Source of the DNA: Pseudomonadota bacterium
Lineage (GTDB): Bacteria; Pseudomonadota; Gammaproteobacteria; Burkholderiales; Gallionellaceae
Direction of reading: 5' to 3'
NCBI GenBank assembly: GCA_021783855.1
Contig: JAJXTL010000053.1
Location: 1-16,555 of the forward strand
Length of the DNA stretch: 16,555 nt
Shown here: positions 14,696-16,555 of the stretch, one piece after another
Position numbering within the stretch: position 1 is the stretch's first letter
Layout of the letters: each line of letters begins with the position of its first letter
Position numbers and translations under genes: made by a program
The notes under the pieces: generated by a model
The model's input: the letters and a program-made list of their open reading frames with translations, nothing else
What the model was told of the DNA's origin: nothing
Databases searched by the model: none

Positions 14696-15662
14696 ACGCA
14701 TGGGTTCTTTATGGATGCTGGTCGCAGGCTTCCTGTTCGCCTGTATGGGCGTATTCGTCAAACTGGGCGCGGCCTATTTCTCGCATGTCGAACTGGTGTT
14801 CTACCGTTCCTTTGTCGGTCTGCTGGTCATTTTTATGCTCATGCGCTTACAGCATGTCAATCCGGCCACGCGCCACTGGCGTAACCATTTATGGCGCGGC
14901 ATTTCCGGCACGGTAGCGCTGATGCTGTTCTTCTATTGCATCACCACGCTGCCGCTGGCAACTGCCGTCACCCTCAACTACACCGCACCGCTGTTTCTCA
15001 CGCTGCTCACCATGCTGGTCTACAAGGAAAAATTTCATGCGCCGCTCACCCTCTCAATCGGGCTGGGATTCTGCGGTGTCGTCCTGTTGCTGCACCCGAC
15101 CCTGCAACACGAGCAATGGCTGCCCGGCCTGTTGGGACTGATTTCAGGCTTTCTGGCCGGTATCGCTTATCTCAACGTCAGACAATTAGGCACACTGGGC
15201 GAACCTGACACGCGCACCGTGTTCTATTTCAGCCTGACCGCCTCTCTGGGCAGCGGGGCGTGGATGCTGTCAGGAGACATGCATCCCGTCACAGCGCATG
15301 GCGTGCTGCTATTGCTGGGTCTGGGCAGCACCGCGACCTTGGCGCAGCTTTCCATGACCCGCGCCTGGCGCACCGGAAAAACACTGGTAGTCGGCTCTCT
15401 TGCCTACAGCACCATCGTATTTGCCAGTCTGTTCGGCATGCTACTGTGGAACGACAGCCTGCCGCTGACAAGTTATCTGGGGATGTCGCTCATCATTGCC
15501 AGCGGTGTGCTAAGCTTGCAACTGTCGCCTGGCGGGCATGGCAACACTCCTGACGATATAACCCGCCATGCCCGCTCCCTCTCTCCTGCTCATCCCCCGG
15601 AGGGGGAGAGTGATACAGTATCGCTATGCGAGTTTCACGAAAAGTACCCGTTATCAAAATAA
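14691..15662 (+). CDS. DMT-superfamily (EamA) transporter
   Basis: The 323-residue inner-membrane protein has about ten hydrophobic segments in two EamA halves (roughly 6-135 and 146-278), with family marks such as a FLFACMGVFVKLG first helix, FYRSFVGLL, LNYTAPLFLTLL and a YSTIVFASLFGMLLWND second-half motif. Members export small metabolites, amino acids or nucleotide-sugar-like compounds; the substrate cannot be told here. The first ATG lies in the right arm of an inverted-repeat element and has no Shine-Dalgarno; Met4 at 14700 is an alternative. Residues after about 280 form a hydrophilic tail encoded partly by a GC-rich palindrome, which looks like a late extension. Confidence 0.88.
   Translation: MPRMGSLWMLVAGFLFACMGVFVKLGAAYFSHVELVFYRSFVGLLVIFMLMRLQHVNPATRHWRNHLWRGISGTVALMLFFYCITTLPLATAVTLNYTAPLFLTLLTMLVYKEKFHAPLTLSIGLGFCGVVLLLHPTLQHEQWLPGLLGLISGFLAGIAYLNVRQLGTLGEPDTRTVFYFSLTASLGSGAWMLSGDMHPVTAHGVLLLLGLGSTATLAQLSMTRAWRTGKTLVVGSLAYSTIVFASLFGMLLWNDSLPLTSYLGMSLIIASGVLSLQLSPGGHGNTPDDITRHARSLSPAHPPEGESDTVSLCEFHEKYPLSK
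15594..15606. repeat. GC-rich hairpin inside the EamA 3' end
   Basis: CCCCC-GGA-GGGGG (15594-15606) forms a tight hairpin, and CTCTCC (15581-15586) can alternatively pair with GGAGAG (15605-15610). The pattern resembles widespread intergenic CCCTCTCC/GGAGAGGG repeats. Here it lies inside the reading frame and codes for the SLSPAHPPEGES part of the tail. Confidence 0.45.
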
Positions 15663-15674
15663 TCAGAGGCTAAA

Positions 15675-16022
15675 ATGATCACCATCGAACAAACCGAGCA
15701 CCTCGTCAACGCAGCCGTGATAGGCGAATTCACCCTCGCCGACTTAAAAGAATTCGAGGAACAATCGCTATACAAACTCGCCTCTCCCGGCCCGCTCAAC
15801 CTGCTGTTCGACCTGCGCACCATGGTGGGTTACACCGTTGATGTCGCATGGGAAGAAATCAAATTTTTCGGTCGCAAACACAATCATGACTTCACCAAAA
15901 TCGCTGTGGTGACCGACAACCAGTGGCTCACCTGGCAAGCCTGGCTGTCGCGCATCTTCATCGATGCCGACTTGCGCGTCTTCACCGATTACGAAGAAGC
16001 ACGCGCGTGGGCGCAGAAATAG
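15675..16022 (+). CDS. SpoIIAA-like (STAS/SEC14-type) protein
   Basis: The 115-residue cytoplasmic protein fits the SpoIIAA-like family (Pfam PF11964): an opening beta strand with VNAAVIGEFTLADL, a central LNLLFDLRTMVGYT, then KIAVVTDNQWLTW and RVFTDYEEARAWAQ at the C terminus. The fold is related to STAS domains and lipid-binding SEC14 domains; the biochemical role is unknown in most bacteria. AGAGG lies about 6 bases before the ATG. It follows the EamA gene by 12 bases, so co-transcription is likely. Length is normal for the family. Confidence 0.88.
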   Translation: MITIEQTEHLVNAAVIGEFTLADLKEFEEQSLYKLASPGPLNLLFDLRTMVGYTVDVAWEEIKFFGRKHNHDFTKIAVVTDNQWLTWQAWLSRIFIDADLRVFTDYEEARAWAQK

Positions 16023-16128
16023 AGGATAAAGCCCGGCAGGATGCGGTTCTGCCTCACCGCACCCTGCGATACTGCCCCGCCTGCCCTCAAGCCACATGCA
16101 AGCACCCGACGAAAAAACCAGCAATCAG

Positions 16129-16359
16129 CTATCTGACTGATAGCACAACTTCGCGGCGCGAGGGCAAATGTTGAAACGGCAGCGTGACACTCCAGTGAAC
16201 GCAGGCATCTGTCAACGTCTTAAATACCGAAGACTCGTTAACAATTTCTCCCACGACCAGATCGCCAACGGCATACAACCCGGTGTCCAGCTTTGCTACG
16301 CTGTGCGTACCGCCCGTTCGCTCATTGACCACACCACCCAATATCTTTCTGATTTTCAT
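16129..16359 (-). CDS. small protein of unknown function
   Basis: I do not recognise this 76-residue frame. It begins MKIRKILGGVVNERTGG, has a valine-rich middle (YAVGDLVVGEIVNESSVF) and a basic end, with no signal peptide or membrane segment. Support for its being real comes mainly from the start: GAGG sits 5 to 8 bases before the ATG at 16357-16359, with a GTG just upstream as an alternative. It is convergent with the SpoIIAA-like gene. A hairpin (16128-16144) overlaps its stop codon and a run of six T follows about 10 bases later on the minus strand, which could be a weak terminator. Confidence 0.5.
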   Translation of the reverse strand: MKIRKILGGVVNERTGGTHSVAKLDTGLYAVGDLVVGEIVNESSVFKTLTDACVHWSVTLPFQHLPSRREVVLSVR

Positions 16360-16555
16360 CACATCCTCAGCTTATGAACAAGATGCGTAAAGATAAACTG
16401 AAAATGATGAACATTGTTTAACATTTTATTGGCTCTATGTGAAATACAGTGGGTAACTGAATTTCATTTTGCCGCACAAAAAGTAAATCATGTTGATAAA
16501 ATTCCCAGTATTGCGGTAACCCCTCGCACGTCTTTTTGCTAGTTGCGCCTTGCTG
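16360..16555. other. right-edge region without a visible gene
   Basis: About 200 bases with stop codons in all frames at short intervals. It is AT-rich up to about 16510 and probably contains the promoter of the small minus-strand gene, but I could not pick a convincing -35/-10 pair. No tRNA or partial gene is evident at the edge. Confidence 0.4.

Noticed and set aside
16036..16061. Small GC-rich hairpins (TGCGGT...ACCGCA) after the SpoIIAA-like gene as a terminator
   Set aside because: No T tract follows on the plus strand, so a rho-independent terminator is not supported.

Overview
The window (about 16.6 kb, moderately GC-rich) looks like chromosomal DNA of a Gram-negative betaproteobacterium, probably of the Nitrosomonadales/Gallionellaceae type. 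The evidence is a betaproteobacterial-style cluster lapA-lapB-pyrF-hldA(rfaE1)-hldD with a separate heptose kinase, and a dxs-ispA-xseB operon. The taxonomic call is inference from gene content and gene order. No rRNA, tRNA, CRISPR array, prophage or intact insertion sequence is visible.

Layout. (1) 7-1341 (+): a membrane-anchored TAXI-type solute-binding protein, convergent with a small (-) pair: a zinc-ribbon membrane protein and a membrane-tethered glutaredoxin (1500-2196). A 131-bp MITE-like element with 20-bp perfect terminal inverted repeats lies between them. (2) 2538-6806 (-): the envelope operon lapA-lapB-pyrF-hldA-hldD. LapA/LapB control LPS synthesis, HldA/HldD make the ADP-heptose of the LPS inner core, and pyrF (UMP synthesis) is inserted with ATGA overlaps on both sides. 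(3) 6807-7376: 570 bp without a gene, holding a second repeat element where ihfB and rpsA often lie in relatives. (4) 7377-10294 (-): a leucine-rich-repeat protein kinase, a class I glutamine amidotransferase, and folE2 (zinc-flexible GTP cyclohydrolase I). (5) 10350-13311 (-): dxs-ispA-xseB, coupled by TGATG overlaps; dxs makes DXP and ispA makes farnesyl diphosphate. (6) 13450-16022 (+): a Rieske non-heme iron oxygenase of unknown substrate, a DMT/EamA transporter and a SpoIIAA-like protein. (7) 16129-16359 (-): a small unknown gene with a good ribosome binding site.

The genes are mostly housekeeping and conserved. What stands out is a set of non-coding repeats placed tightly against gene ends. 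A GGATTGA heptamer palindrome family occurs at three junctions within 6 kb; it supplies the hldA stop codon and replaces the expected Shine-Dalgarno region of two genes. A 140-bp inverted-repeat element has a right arm that contains the start codon of the EamA gene. I found no clearly new multi-gene system. The best candidates for a second look are these repeats, the LRR-kinase/amidotransferase pair, the membrane-tethered TAXI protein without TRAP permease partners, and the Rieske enzyme divergent from the isoprenoid operon.
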